Positions 63,527-64,000 of a DNA stretch of 64,000 bases are shown here, in pieces. The position numbers and the translations under genes are program-made. The stretch is from Rachycentron canadum (lineage: Eukaryota > Chordata > Actinopteri > Carangiformes > Rachycentridae): assembly GCA_038496675.1 (NCBI GenBank), contig CM076651.1, forward strand, positions 13,578,862 through 13,642,861. Direction: 5' to 3'. Within the stretch, counting starts at the first letter, position 1. Each line of letters starts with the position of its first letter. The notes under the pieces were generated by a model that did not search any database, was not told the DNA's origin, and saw only the letters and a list, made by a program, of their open reading frames with translations.

Positions 63527-64000
63527 GCAACCCTATGTTGATGTACTCCTTGCCAGCACCTGTATACAGTAGCTATTTATGCTGACTGTGTCTTTTTGCT
63601 GTTAAAGCCATCTTTGGTAATACACTTGTTTTCTTGCTGAGAGTAAAATAAGAGGATTGACACAGCTCTCGTGTGTACAGAAAAGATGATTATCACCAAA
63701 TAATGATGACTATAGCTTATTATAAAGAGCTTAGTTTTTAATATGTACCAAAACTCAAGTATTAAAAAAGTGTGGTTTTACAAGGGGGTTGTGCACTGGA
63801 CAATTTTCTTAGCATGTTGCCATTATTTTCTGGAGTCTTGTTTTCACTATGAGATTGCCAGAAAACCAGCAGAGCCTCCTGTCCACGAAAATCAGTAGAC
63901 TGGTGACATTGTGCAGGATATTTGTTAGATGTCAGTTGTCTACATAATAATCTGTATGATATACTGTACATGTAATGTTGGACCATGAGAAGATTATATT

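Larger units (their letters stand above)
62696..64000. other. esyt1 intron to window end, repeat-rich
   Basis: No further esyt1 exon is seen on the minus strand. The stretch holds a TA repeat (62752-62780, just inside the coding-order upstream side), a 43-bp inverted repeat, a transposon remnant and a long GATT tract. Confidence 0.55.

Overview
This window is vertebrate nuclear DNA, most likely from a teleost fish of the percomorph type. Compact introns with GT-AG junctions separate exons that read as clear orthologs of vertebrate genes. The introns and spacers hold interspersed repeats that I recognise from memory as common in such fish genomes. There are no operons, phage, CRISPR arrays or other prokaryotic signals.

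Layout. (1) Positions 1-27270, plus strand: the C-terminal 62% or so of the giant endocytic receptor LRP1, in 59 exons that I could join in frame (8,501 coding nt, about 2,832 residues). They run from the end of one YWTD propeller through LDLR class A (LDLa) repeat clusters III and IV, a furin site, EGF repeats, a membrane helix and the NPxY tail. The 5' part lies outside the window. (2) Positions 4322-5359, minus strand: an intronless rhodopsin-family peptide-type GPCR (galanin-receptor-like) nested antisense in a 4.3-kb lrp1 intron. (3) Positions 27271-32672: convergent 3' flanks of lrp1 and fmnl3. (4) Positions 32673-59714, minus strand: a complete formin-like gene, best matching FMNL3, in 25 coding exons (1,057 residues) with a 14-kb first intron; a GC-rich promoter-like segment lies near 60.25-60.35 kb. 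(5) Positions 61531-62695, minus strand: the last six exons of an extended synaptotagmin, best matching ESYT1. The rest, to 64000, is intron with repeats.

How the genes relate. They are independent eukaryotic genes, not a pathway cluster. LRP1 is an endocytic and signalling receptor, FMNL3 an actin nucleator at the membrane, and E-Syt1 an ER-plasma membrane tether. The human orthologs all lie on 12q13, so this is conserved synteny. Reading frame and splice phase agree across every lrp1 and fmnl3 junction listed, which is the main support for the exon calls.

Most interesting leads. Two possible unannotated cassette exons in the lrp1 cytoplasmic tail, both in frame: 39 nt just after the membrane helix and 18 nt between the two NPxY motifs. 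The nested GPCR, which lacks the usual Asn of helix 1 and the Asp of the DRY motif. A possible intron-retention C-terminus of fmnl3. A 43-bp foldback in an esyt1 intron. I did not find a convincing wholly new biological system.
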